Assembly (NCBI RefSeq): GCF_019649055.1
Contig: NW_026570316.1
Coordinates: 310,001 to 374,000, forward strand
From: Paramacrobiotus metropolitanus
Lineage: Eukaryota > Tardigrada > Eutardigrada > Parachela > Macrobiotidae
Direction: 5' to 3'
DNA length: 64,000 nt
The notes under the pieces: model-generated
What the model was told of the DNA's origin: nothing
What the model saw: the letters and a program-made list of their open reading frames with translations, nothing else
Database searches by the model: none
Position numbers and translations under genes: made by a program
Shown: positions 1 through 9,537 of the stretch, in pieces
Position numbering within the stretch: the stretch's first letter is position 1
How the letters are laid out: each line of letters opens with the position of its first letter

Positions 1-225
1 CTGTCTATCAAATGATATGTCAAAATAAAACAATAACGAAGCTAAATTTAACGAATAAGGAACATTCTAAACTTTTTCTTGACACATTATTGTATCGGAT
101 TGTTGTTATTGCAGTTAAAGGTGTGTAATCTTTGTACAGATGTACGTACCTGTCAGCAGTAAATTTCTGTTTTGTTGTCGCTTGAACTGATAACACAATT
201 TAAACTGTTTGATCATTCGGTACAG

Positions 226-3200
226 GGTTGGTCGTGGAAATCACGCTACCCGTTGATCAGATGACCAAAAAATGCCGTGGTTATGGGATCGTCACGTTCG
301 CTCTTCCCGAAGACGCCGTGAAAGCGCTCAACGCGCTGGACGGAAAAGACTTTCAGGTGAGTTCCCGTATACGCTTATTGCAATGGATTACATGTGTGTT
401 TGTTGACGTGCTGAGAATCTTGCTGGAGTTGAATGTCGATCTAACGTTACCGGACTGAATGATTCCTTCGAAATGTTGTTTTATTTCTTGACTTTTATTA
501 GTGGCAGGCGTTTTTTATTTGTAACTTGCGTCAAATATCAGCATTCGTTGCGTTTTAATACTGCATGCAAAATTAATTTAGGACTGCAAAATATTTGTAA
601 AAAAGACTGCTAATTAATTGGAATATAGGTTTCAGTAGCATTTGTATGAAATTATTTTTTGGTCGATTATTTATTGCTGCTGATTTAAAATCAGCAGTGG
701 GAATGCGAATTTTAAAATGAAAATGCGAAATTAAATTACAATGGGAATTTTAAAATTGTCCTACGGTTTGGTTTAGGGAAGAACGTTGCACGTGATGCCG
801 GCTCAGCCGAAACCAGAGGAACAGCACACGGAGAAGAAACCTGCAAAAGAAAGCTCCTTTAAAAAGGAAAAAGCCGAAAAACAAAAAGAAGACAGTCAGA
901 AGTATGGTCCAGTTTTTTGTTCTCGCTTGTCAGTTTCTTGACTCAAATGTGTGTACATATATTATATTTCTGATTTGTTTTTCTGTGAAATTTTCATATT
1001 TTTCTCCTGACTGCAGTCAGAGAGTTGAGGCGTTAGTCTTTATCCAAAGAGTTTATTATATTATATCTGAATTTTGTGGAAATATAAGAATTAGCGTGGT
1101 TACGAAATCTGAATAATTTTTTCTGAATTTCGCCGTGCGTTTGCTTTGCAGAGCGCACAACTGGAACAGCCTGTTTATCGGCGTTAACTCCGTGGTGGAC
1201 GCCATGGCGCAGCGCTACAACGTCTCCAAGAGCGCGGTCCTGGACAGTGATGCGTCCAAGCAGAGCACCGCCGTGCGTCTGGCCCTGGGGGAGACGCAGA
1301 TCGTCAACGAGACCCGCGATTTCCTCATCGCTAACGGCGTCAATCTGGACGCTTTTTCACGGGTATTTTGTAGTTTTATATTTATCACGATGGCCTGATA
1401 GTGCCACGGAGTTCTTTACAGTTATAGCTTAAGCAGCAGACGTATGATTCTTCTGTTCTTCTTTTGAAAAATTTAATTTAGGATCCTATTATAGGCATCT
1501 CAAAATTCCCGGTTTTTTTCTGGAATATTTTTTGCGATATTAATTGTGACTTGTTTACTGTTTTGAAAACGGAGGGATATAGTTCATGCATACATACAGC
1601 GGAAAATCGTAGTGTGATGGCTGGTAAATTCTAGGTCAAGATTTTACAGCATAATGTCCTTTGAATGTGTATTTACCGATTCGCGGTACCTTCTCTCTTT
1701 GGGAAGAAATTTTTTTTTGTAAAAAAAATTCATATCTGCTTTGTACAATGATAAAGTTTTTGGAATATTCATGTTTAATTTTGTTTTTATTTCTTAATTT
1801 CAAAAAGTAGTTTCTTTTATTGTTTCATTTTTTTTACGGCATTCGTTCGATTTGGTTGTGTTAGTCTGGCATTTTTGATTTCTGGTACATTTTTTGTCTT
1901 GTTTTTTCAGCCGGCGTCGGCGCGCAGTAAGACTGTGATCCTCGTGAAGAATCTCCCCGCCGGCACCCAGTCCAGCGCCATCCTGAAGCTGTTCCAGGAC
2001 GAAGGCAGTGTGGTGCGGCTGGTGATGCCGCCGTCCGGTGTCAGCGCCCTGGTGGAGATGGCCGATGCGACGGATGCCAAGAAGGCCTTCCGGAAGCTGG
2101 CCTATATTAAGGTTTGTTGGTTTAGTACTCTGACAGCAAACTGTTCCAACAGCCTTTTATTTTGCCATCACTAGCGTGAAAATTTCCCTTAAATAACTTT
2201 CAATAGCAGTTGCAGTACTTTGCTATAAGTTTGCGTTGATTCTGTGGGAGATCGTAGTGTGATGGCATGGTGTCGTCCCGGCTATACATTCGGAAAATGA
2301 TCATTAAAATGATTAAATATATACGAGGTATTTAACGCTTACGAGTGCAGTTTCTCCTTGGTAAAAATTTCATTTTTTTAGTATGAAAATTCCTGTTTGC
2401 TGCTAACGTTAATAAATTTATGGGGAAGAAGTAGGAGGAAGCAGGAAGGAGCTTTTCGTCCAGGAAATTTGATGCAGTAATTGCAGTACTAATGTCTAAT
2501 TCGCTATAATATTGCACAAATACAGTGGGAGATCGTAGTGCGCTGGCTGAATCTGATTCCCACCATTAAATGTGCATGGTGCATTTAGCGCTTTCGAGTA
2601 AATTTTCTTCTGGGGAAAGTTTCCATAATTTTTATTTAAATTCCCGTTTTCTTCGGGCATAATTAAATTTATCAGGAATTTTTTCATGCATAAGAGATCT
2701 ACGTTTTTTTGAACGATTCGAGTAACCCGGTTCTGTGCAGTTTGGCAGTGTATCACTGCTTTGGGAATAGCACTAAAAAATACCTTATTGCAGTACTACG
2801 TACTTCCCTATAAATGATGAATAAATTTAGAACAAGATCGTAGTACGATGGTTTAATATGCCTGATTACAATGTGCCAATAAGTGCTCATGTAACGGCTT
2901 TCGAAAATTTTCTTTCTTGGGAAGTTTCCGTAATTTTTTTGTAAATTTCTGCGCTGTTCGGACCTAGTTAAATTTATTCGGAATTTTTTCATGCAAAAAA
3001 ATACAATTTTTTCGTGCGTTTCCAGTAACAAGGTTTTTTGCAGTTTGGCAGTTTACCGCTGTTTCTGGAATGGGCACCGGCGGATGCGCTGGGTGCGGCT
3101 CCTCTGCCTCCCGCCACGCCCGCCGCCAAAACACCTGCGGAGCCCACAACAGCCAGTGCGAAGACAGAAGTCTTGCCTGCGGAGAATGCCGATGACAGCG

Positions 3201-6200
3201 CGACGGACAGTGTTCCCGGATCGACGCTGTTCGTGAAGAACCTCAGTTTTAACACCACCGACGCATCGCTGCACGAAGTACGATGGCTGCCGAACGCTTT
3301 CGGGGCTGGTCTTTTTATTTGTATTATTATTCTGCTTTTGGTTTGCAGTTTTTCTCAGCTGTAGGACGTGTGAGAAAGGCGACTGTCGCACGGAAGAAAA
3401 ATCCACGGCAAAACGGTAAATCACGTGATGTATACGTAAATGCGAATGCGTAAAAATTTGTTTCTTGTATTTGTTATCTGCAAGATGAGTTTTCTTTCAT
3501 TTTCAATAAACATTTTCACTTGGATGTTTTTCTGTGCGTTGTTCATTTATCGCGTAATAATCTACTTTCCGGTTATTTTAATTAGTGTATTTTTATTAAG
3601 TTAAGGAATTAGCAGTGTTAAGGAATCTTTTAATTTTTTATTGAAGAGAGCAAGTTTTGGAAGAGTGTAAATTTTATGGCTTGCCAAGAAATAAAAGCAT
3701 TAAAAATTTAATTGAAAATGATAGTTTGAAATAATTTTGTGGCAGTTTGTTTTGTGTGCGTAGCGATTTTTAAATTTTATTGAACAGCTGGATCAGACAA
3801 TAAAATTTCAGTATTACCGTTACAACTGACTTGCATGTTTGCCATCACTTCAATGAAAATTTCGGCTTCTTTCGGAAATGAACGTTGTGATTTACCGCTA
3901 GAGGTTTTCCCAAAATATATGAAAGATCGTAGTGTGATGGCGTGATAGGCCGCTATATTGTTCTTGTGTTCTCAACTAGATTATTTGAAATGACCATGGA
4001 ATGCACATTCAACGCTTCGTAGTACTTTTTTCTCTTGGAAAATTTCTTTTGCTGTAGGAGATGAAATGCGGCGCAAGACTGTTTTTTTTGGTAAATTTAT
4101 TTACTTTTTTGAAAATTGTGAATGGCTCCCGTGCGCTTTGGGGAAACTGATTTTTACAATTAATCAAAGTTATTATTTTGTTTTTACAATATTTGCCGGA
4201 AGTCTCATGCTTTTCTCGCTGCACAGGCGGACTTCTGTCGATGGGGTACGGATTTGTCGAATTCACCACACCGCAGTCCGCGCAGGAAGCACTGAAGAAG
4301 CTCCAGCATCAGCAGCTGGATGGGCACGCCCTGGAGCTGAAAATGTCCGACCGCACTACCAAGTCAGTGAAATAAATCAATTATTAGCATTTTCAGAGCG
4401 TATACGGAATGTTATCCTGTTTAACTGTATTTAAATGTAATTTTTTCCCCATTTCTTAGGCCATTTTGTGACAGGAATGATCTGACTGATGAAATAGCCG
4501 TAAATTATTTTTAGTTGAGAAATAGCAATGATTTTTCGATGTGTGGGAAAATACTCATGTTTTACTCGTGTATTGGATGAAGAAGACAAGAAGTGTAATT
4601 AACGATAATTTTTTATGTGGAAGCACATGTTGATTACGACAATGGTTGGCTGGTGTGACTGCATTAATTTTATGATGGATTCTTTCTCGGATGTTTGAGC
4701 CTGTCAATACGTACAGTGCAGTGAAATCGTAGTGTGAAGGTTAGAACTGATTTATGCTCGCATAAACGGCCGGTGAAAATCTTGACGCTAAATATAATGT
4801 TACCGTGTTTGCACTTTTTGGTAGTAATATTTTTAATCTGGAAATCAGGACGCTGGTGTAAGTTTAGGTCTTATTGCCTTTCGCAGCTGTGATGTATTGT
4901 AAGTGTTAGCAGTTTGTTTTTGGCGAAGATTTTGTTGATAAGATGATTTTGCAGCAGCGCTTTTTGAAGCTAATTTGTATATTCGTGACTGTAAAATGAA
5001 ATAGTATTTTTGTTTCACAGTGAGACGTCGTCGGCAAAGCGCAAGGAGATGTCGACCGCGCATGCCCCGTCCACTAAGATTGCCGTGCGCAATATCCCCT
5101 TCCAGGCGACGGAGAAGGAAGTGCGCGATGTTTTCAAGTATGTGGTTTTTGTCGCGATTAAAGATCATGTGCTGATTAGTAATTCTGCTTACTTAGTTTA
5201 ATGAATTGCAGAAATGTATAATATATATTTTGCAGAAATTTCTTTATAGAGTATTTGGAGAATTGAAATCCGTTCGTCTCCCGAAAAAGATGGGCGAAGT
5301 AGGCACGCACCGGGGATTCGGATTCGTGGATTTCCACACCAAGGCCGATGCCAAGGTCTGTGTAATTGATTTTTTACAATGTTTTCTCTTGAATTCTTAT
5401 TTTTTCCATATTAATTGGTATCAAGATATTGTAATTTGTCGTTTTTTTGTGAGATTTATATTTCTCCTCACTCCGTTACATTTTGTTTTGTTTGACGGAT
5501 TTGTTGTTGTTAGCAGTTTGTAGAGTTTATTCCCGCACTAAAAATAATCGACGTCCATTTTTAATTTTTAAAATTAAAAAAATGCAGAAAAGATAACGTA
5601 ATAAAATCTCCGTAATCAGCGTTTCTTGAAATTTGGAAATAAGTATTTTATTTGGATTTGTAGAGAGCGTTTGACGCCCTGTGCCACAGTACGCACTTGT
5701 ACTCGCGTCGTCTGGTTCTGGAATGGGCCGCCACTGATGAACAGGATGTGGATGTGTTGCGCAGTAAAACCGCCGAACATTTTCGTGCCGGTACGTTTTG
5801 GTTTTTTATTTTTATTTATTTTTATTATTATCGTTCTTTTTTATTTTTATTATTATCGAACCAACAGTAGCCAAACTCCACTTGGGAGACTTTTAAGACT
5901 ATTGGAATTTAGTTTTGGTATTTTGAAAATTTTATACTTTTTTTGGTTTGATTTTATGAGATAAAAGTTACTCATCTGGGAATCGAACAACGTAATATTC
6001 AAAAACGTAAAATTCCTTCATATATCCATTTAATGAATACATGGTAAATTAATTTAGATTCGTTGTATGTTCAACTTATTATTTTACATTTTATTCTATC
6101 TAAATTTTGCATGTTCTATAGATAATTCCAGCCGGAAGAAAGTGAAGAAAAGCCATATCCGACAAGAACTGGATGATAATGCGCAGAATGCCGATGGCAT

Positions 6201-6216
6201 GGACGACAACGATTAA
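226..6216 (+). CDS. RBM19: RBM19/MRD1-like multi-RRM ribosome biogenesis protein, 3' part
   Basis: Partial gene; its 5' end lies upstream of the window. Exons read as 226-356, 777-901, 1152-1362, 1911-2111, 3044-3277, 3349-3415, 4227-4362, 5021-5137, 5250-5355, 5664-5790 and 6122-6216. All are bounded by GT/AG and stay in phase, giving 515 codons and a TAA stop. The product holds the second half of one RRM (exons 1-2), a conserved linker with HNWNSLFIG (exon 3), and three complete RRMs (exons 4-5, 5-7 and 8-10), the last two with MGYGFVEF and HRGFGFVDF RNP1 motifs. These match the last four RRMs of the six in RBM19. The family (yeast Mrd1) acts in the nucleolus in processing of the 18S pre-rRNA. 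The C-terminus is basic then acidic. The order of RRMs and the linker make the assignment firm; splice sites are read by eye. Confidence 0.95.
2164..2266. repeat. ~100-bp element bracketed by GCCATCAC / GTGATGGC (copy 1)
   Basis: The stretch starts GCCATCACTAGCGTGAAAAT and ends ATCGTAGTGTGATGGC, so its ends are inverted copies of GCCATCAC. A second copy of almost the same length lies in another intron of the gene at 3841-3941. This arrangement is typical of a very small inverted-repeat element; no target-site duplication is obvious. Confidence 0.5.
2210..3043 (+). repeat. Tandem array of three diverged ~270-300 bp units in RBM19 intron 4
   Basis: Units begin at about 2210, 2481 and 2788 with TTGCAGTACT. 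Each then has a CGTAGT core (2254, 2536, 2841), an AACGCTT or GCTTTCGA motif, a block like GGAAAGTTTCC, and the second and third share GAATTTTTTCATGCA before a splice-acceptor-like end. The third unit ends at the true acceptor of the next exon (3041-3043). The second ends at a look-alike acceptor at 2738-2740. The array makes up most of intron 4 (2112-3043). Similarity was judged by eye and is clearest between the second and third units. Confidence 0.65.
2741..2773 (+). pseudogene. Decoy copy of the start of RBM19 exon 5
   Basis: The sequence after TTCTGTGCAG at 2731-2740 resembles the first ~33 nt of the real exon starting at 3044. Both begin TTTGGCAGT and both run on to a GGAAT..GCAC block. 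In the exon's reading frame the copy hits a TAG at 2768-2770, so splicing to it would truncate the protein. It appears to have been carried along by the tandem duplication of the intron end. Confidence 0.6.
3841..3941. repeat. ~100-bp element bracketed by GCCATCAC / GTGATGGC (copy 2)
   Basis: It starts GCCATCACTTCAATGAAAAT and ends ATCGTAGTGTGATGGC, in the intron 3416-4226 of RBM19. Both end blocks match copy 1 at 2164-2266 while the middle is diverged. A more degenerate relative may run from about 1496 (GGCATCTCAAAATTCC) to 1621 in the intron 1363-1910, and a core without the left end is at 4727-4740. Confidence 0.5.
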
Positions 6217-6348
6217 ATTCGTCGCGTTCGATTTACGACACAAACAGTTGTTTTTACCTATGTTATGGAATTGTTACCCTGTGCATTTAATTAGTTTTAA
6301 TTTTAATTTGTTTTCCGTGACCTGTCTGCTTTCAACAGAAATTACGAG

Positions 6349-6354
6349 AATAAA
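6349..6354 (+). terminator. Poly(A) signal AATAAA of RBM19
   Basis: AATAAA lies 133 nt past the RBM19 stop codon. The facing gene ends at 6614, so the two genes converge with 397 bp between stop codons. That gap has no other coding sequence; ATTAAA on the minus strand (plus-strand TTTAAT near 6286-6300) could serve the facing gene, which would make the 3' UTRs overlap. Confidence 0.5.
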
Positions 6355-6613
6355 TAAGGATCAGTAAATTAAAAAATGAAAAGCCGCGGTAGAAGAGAAA
6401 TAAGTACGCTCGAAAACCAAACGAAAAATCAGGCGACGTATTTCCTCTGGTTTTGTTCAATCAGTCGACAGTGGAAACACGGAACCAGCCCGAACTTGAC
6501 ACACATTCAGCGTCCATTCATCACCGTGCAGCGGTTGTTAAATCAGGCCAGCCCAGTTTAACCCGGACAAGAGATTAACGAAAAGAATAGTCTTATGTTA
6601 GACAACGTTTTCT

Positions 6614-7738
6614 TCATCCTAAAAGGCCACCGAAGGGCAGCGCCAGTCCGTATCCGTTGTTCACACCTAATCCGCCCAATCCCACGGCGTTATTGTAGCC
6701 GTAACCGTAGCCGGATGCTGTGGACAATGATTATCAAAATTGGTCACAGTATTCGTGGATTGGATACACGCGTTAAATTTATTTTTTTAAGGATTTTTTT
6801 ATTTAAAACACATTGTAAAACATTGATACGATATTGTAAAACAAGTAATATTGTTATTAAGACTCGTACTGTTATTTTTAGTGAGATTTCTAAAATTAAT
6901 TATATTCGTTCGCCGGCTTTATTGTTATTGGTCAAATGTTTTGCAGTAATTATGGTAGAAATATTTAACAACTTTCTTAACGTAATTTTATTACGCTGAT
7001 TAGAAAAACCCACGGACCGGACGATGCTGATCTTTGTGGGGGATTGAACTGGCAGTAATAATATAATTTGAATTAAAATCAAATTAAATGAAAATATTGC
7101 GTATTAACTTACAAATGCCTTGCAGTTGGCTCTGTAAACCGGCCAACCGTCCACCGTAGCCCATCCCGCCGCCGATACCCAGCTGGCGCGCTTGCCGTCC
7201 GGTGTTGGCTGTTTTGAAGGTTTTGATATTCTTGGTGTCCTTCGGCTCTTCTTTCCGGTGCTCTTCCGGTGCCTTGTCATCTTTTTTTATGGATGCTCCT
7301 GCGAAAAATTTGGACGTTAACTTGATCAAATATTTTTGATACTAAAAGAATAAATAAATTCCGGTGGTACAAAATTAAAATAGAAATGCTAATAATAATC
7401 AAATAACAAAATTCAATCTAGAGTTAAATTAAATTCAATCTAGTGAGGATAACCTACTCTAGTTTATCAATGCCAGTTCGAAGCCGATTCCATGAACAAG
7501 GCACTGTGGTTTTCAGTGAATTATAATTCCAGTAAAAATTACTAATAATATATTCAGCATGCTGTATGTGAAAAATTAATTCACTGATTCGATTCTAATT
7601 ACTTTGAAATTCATACATAAGTCGAAGCGGAGCGGGCTCGTGCAAATTGTTGCATTAATTAATACCGAGGAGTATGGACTTACCAAATGCCATGGCGAAT
7701 ATGGCCAAAAGTACGGCGAAAACTGTTAGAAGCTTCAT
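6614..7738 (-). CDS. Small secreted Gly/Tyr-rich protein (114 aa, 3 exons)
   Basis: Exons on the minus strand are 7738-7684, 7298-7113 and 6717-6614, each with GT/AG borders, summing exactly to 114 codons plus TGA. Exon 1 encodes a signal peptide, MKLLTVFAVLLAIFAMAFG. Exon 2 gives a hydrophilic Lys/Glu-rich stretch (residues ~20-45) and then GIGGGMGYGGRL. Exon 3 gives a Gly/Tyr/Asn-rich tail with GYGYNNAVGLGGLG and ends PFGGLLG. The ATG is the only one preceding the signal peptide. No family is recognised; Gly/Tyr-rich secreted proteins occur among cuticle proteins and antimicrobial peptides, but neither role is shown here. Exon structure is strong because all phases agree and the signal peptide sits at the start. 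Its first exon is partly duplicated at 8311-8495. Confidence 0.75.
7537..7724. repeat. Direct repeat copy 1, intron 1 part plus signal-peptide exon
   Basis: This 188-bp segment is repeated in the same orientation at 8311-8495. It includes the end of intron 1 nearest the donor site and exon 1 of the secreted Gly/Tyr-rich protein up to, but not including, its start codon. Confidence 0.9.
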
Positions 7739-7877
7739 TATGATAAATCTACACCGGCACACTCCAGAAACCTAACGAATTACTCGTTAAGCTGGTGCTG
7801 GTAAGATATTGGCGAAAGGTCACGCGTAAAGCGAAGCTAAATATAACTGCTTGTGATTAACAGGCGCAATAGTGGGC

Positions 7878-7885
7878 TTATAAAT
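7878..7885 (-). promoter_or_regulatory. Possible TATA box (TTTATAAG) of the Gly/Tyr-rich secreted protein gene
   Basis: On the minus strand TTTATAAG lies about 140 nt upstream of the ATG at 7738, which would allow a 5' UTR of roughly 110 nt. It is a motif match only. Confidence 0.3.
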
Positions 7886-8310
7886 TAGTTGTGTAATGTT
7901 GGTGAAACAGGATCTAGTTGGTCAGAGAGGATCCAAGAGAGGTCAGATGAAATTTTTGTATCTGTCCGTAATTATATATAATACTTCTGTGTGAGCGTAC
8001 CACAAAAGCCACAAAATACGTGTATGGGCACTTGGACCGGTAGATTCCGGTTCGAGAACTGGCTGTCTGCGTTTGAAGGATTTGATCATTATGATTCGCT
8101 GGGCAGTCGTAAAACATTAATGAGCGGCATCCTGTAATACATACTCTGGCACTTTAAGAAAAGCTGCAATTTTTTATATTCTGTGACGCAAGAATGATAT
8201 TCCACTTGGATATCGAATGTACGAGTAATCAACGCTGGACCAGCGTTGAAATAAAGAATGAATTCCGACAGATCGTGAAACACGTGATCGGATAGATTGC
8301 TAGACCACAA

Positions 8311-8495
8311 AATTACTAATAATATATTCAGCATGCTGTATGTGAAAAATTAATTCACTGATTCGGTTCTAATTATTTTGAAATTCACACATAAGTCTAA
8401 GCGGAGCGGGCTCGTGCAAATTGTTGCGTTAATTACCGGGGAGGATGGACTTACCAAATGCCATGGCGAATATGGCCAAAAGTACGGCGAAAACT
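8311..8495. repeat. Direct repeat copy 2, truncated signal-peptide exon
   Basis: This copy is near-identical to 7537-7724, with scattered substitutions and small indels. It keeps the splice donor and most of the signal-peptide codons on the minus strand, but the match breaks off just before the ATG (AAAACT followed by ATACATATAC), so no start codon remains. It is a dead partial duplicate. The sequence from 7739 to 8310 between the copies shows no convincing gene. Confidence 0.85.
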
Positions 8496-8818
8496 ATACA
8501 TATACATATTACGGCGTATACGTACGCGGCATTAATATAACGGTAAAGAATAACTGGAATAGTACACTATGTATTATGACCAAAAATAAATATAACTAAG
8601 TACGAAAATCCGCTTTAATAAAATTTTGAAAAATTAATTTAAATTACATCACAAATCTGCTTTTAAAGAAATAAAATTTAAATTACATCGCAAATACGTA
8701 AAAAATTTATATGAATTACATCAGCGGTGTTAGTAAAGCCACAGTGCCGTAATCTTATCTGTTACTAAGAGTGAGAGCCGTGGTTCCTTCTTATGTACAT
8801 ATTCCAAGGTGTACTCTT

Positions 8819-8965
8819 ATGATTTTTTTACTCGCATGTATTTTGTTTGGCCTGCTACTTATCGGATTTTCTGTAAACAGCAACAGTCTGGCTCGACTAT
8901 CTGCTAAAGACAGAAACGCTGATGTTTGTGCTGCAGTAACCCGTGACAGAAATTCCGTAGTATAA
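8819..8965 (+). CDS. Possible 48-aa membrane or secreted peptide
   Basis: An uninterrupted frame starts with ATG at 8819. Its first ~18 residues form a strongly hydrophobic segment (MIFLLACILFGLLLIGFSV) followed by a short polar tail. AATAAA follows at 9003-9008, 38 nt after the stop. There is no homologue I recognise and no clear promoter, so this may be chance. Apart from this frame, 8496-9135 is AT-rich and shows nothing else. Confidence 0.25.
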   Translation: MIFLLACILFGLLLIGFSVNSNSLARLSAKDRNADVCAAVTRDRNSVV

Positions 8966-9135
8966 CGGTTGAAAGATGATCGAAATCGGGAAAATTATGG
9001 GCAATAAATGTAAACGGGATGCTCGAAATTGTCTTCTTGATTTTTTATTGTGTAATGTTTATACGAATATAACAAATTATATTTGATTAAACAACTGGGA
9101 AGATGATGGTCGTCAAAACTGGGATTTAATTTTCT

Positions 9136-9145
9136 TTTATTTATT
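9136..9145 (-). terminator. Poly(A) signals for the Lim1 gene
   Basis: Two overlapping AATAAA motifs on the minus strand lie about 400 nt past the Lim1 stop codon at 9538. They would define a 3' UTR of roughly 400 nt (9137-9537), in which I see no other gene. Confidence 0.4.
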
Positions 9146-9537
9146 CAAATTGTTTACAAATTTATCTTCCTTAATTTTGTTACCATTAACTGTACCAATA
9201 TGAGCGGATACTGTTGATCCATGCCTTCCTCATTATACAACAGTTTTATTTTCTTTGACAAGAACATTCTACATACACTTTTCTCAATTATCAGCATCCC
9301 GGCACCCGACCGAAACCGTCTGCACAACACTAGTAGAAAAAGGAAACACGGAACCAAGAAAAAATTTGCCAATGATTATGCGTACCAACACGATATCGAT
9401 GGCACGAGTACCGAATACAGATGAGATATAAATTTTGATTAATTATTGAAGAGTGCACAGAGCTGCATGAGTATGTGAAAAGGGGTGTGACCTTTAATAC
9501 TATAGTTTCTCTTTCCATCTCTTTCGCGTATGTGTGA

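Noticed and set aside
5970-6000. GGGAATCGAACAAC, resembling a tRNA T-arm on the minus strand
   Set aside because: The flanks do not form a T-stem and no A-box lies at the right distance. It lies in an RBM19 intron.
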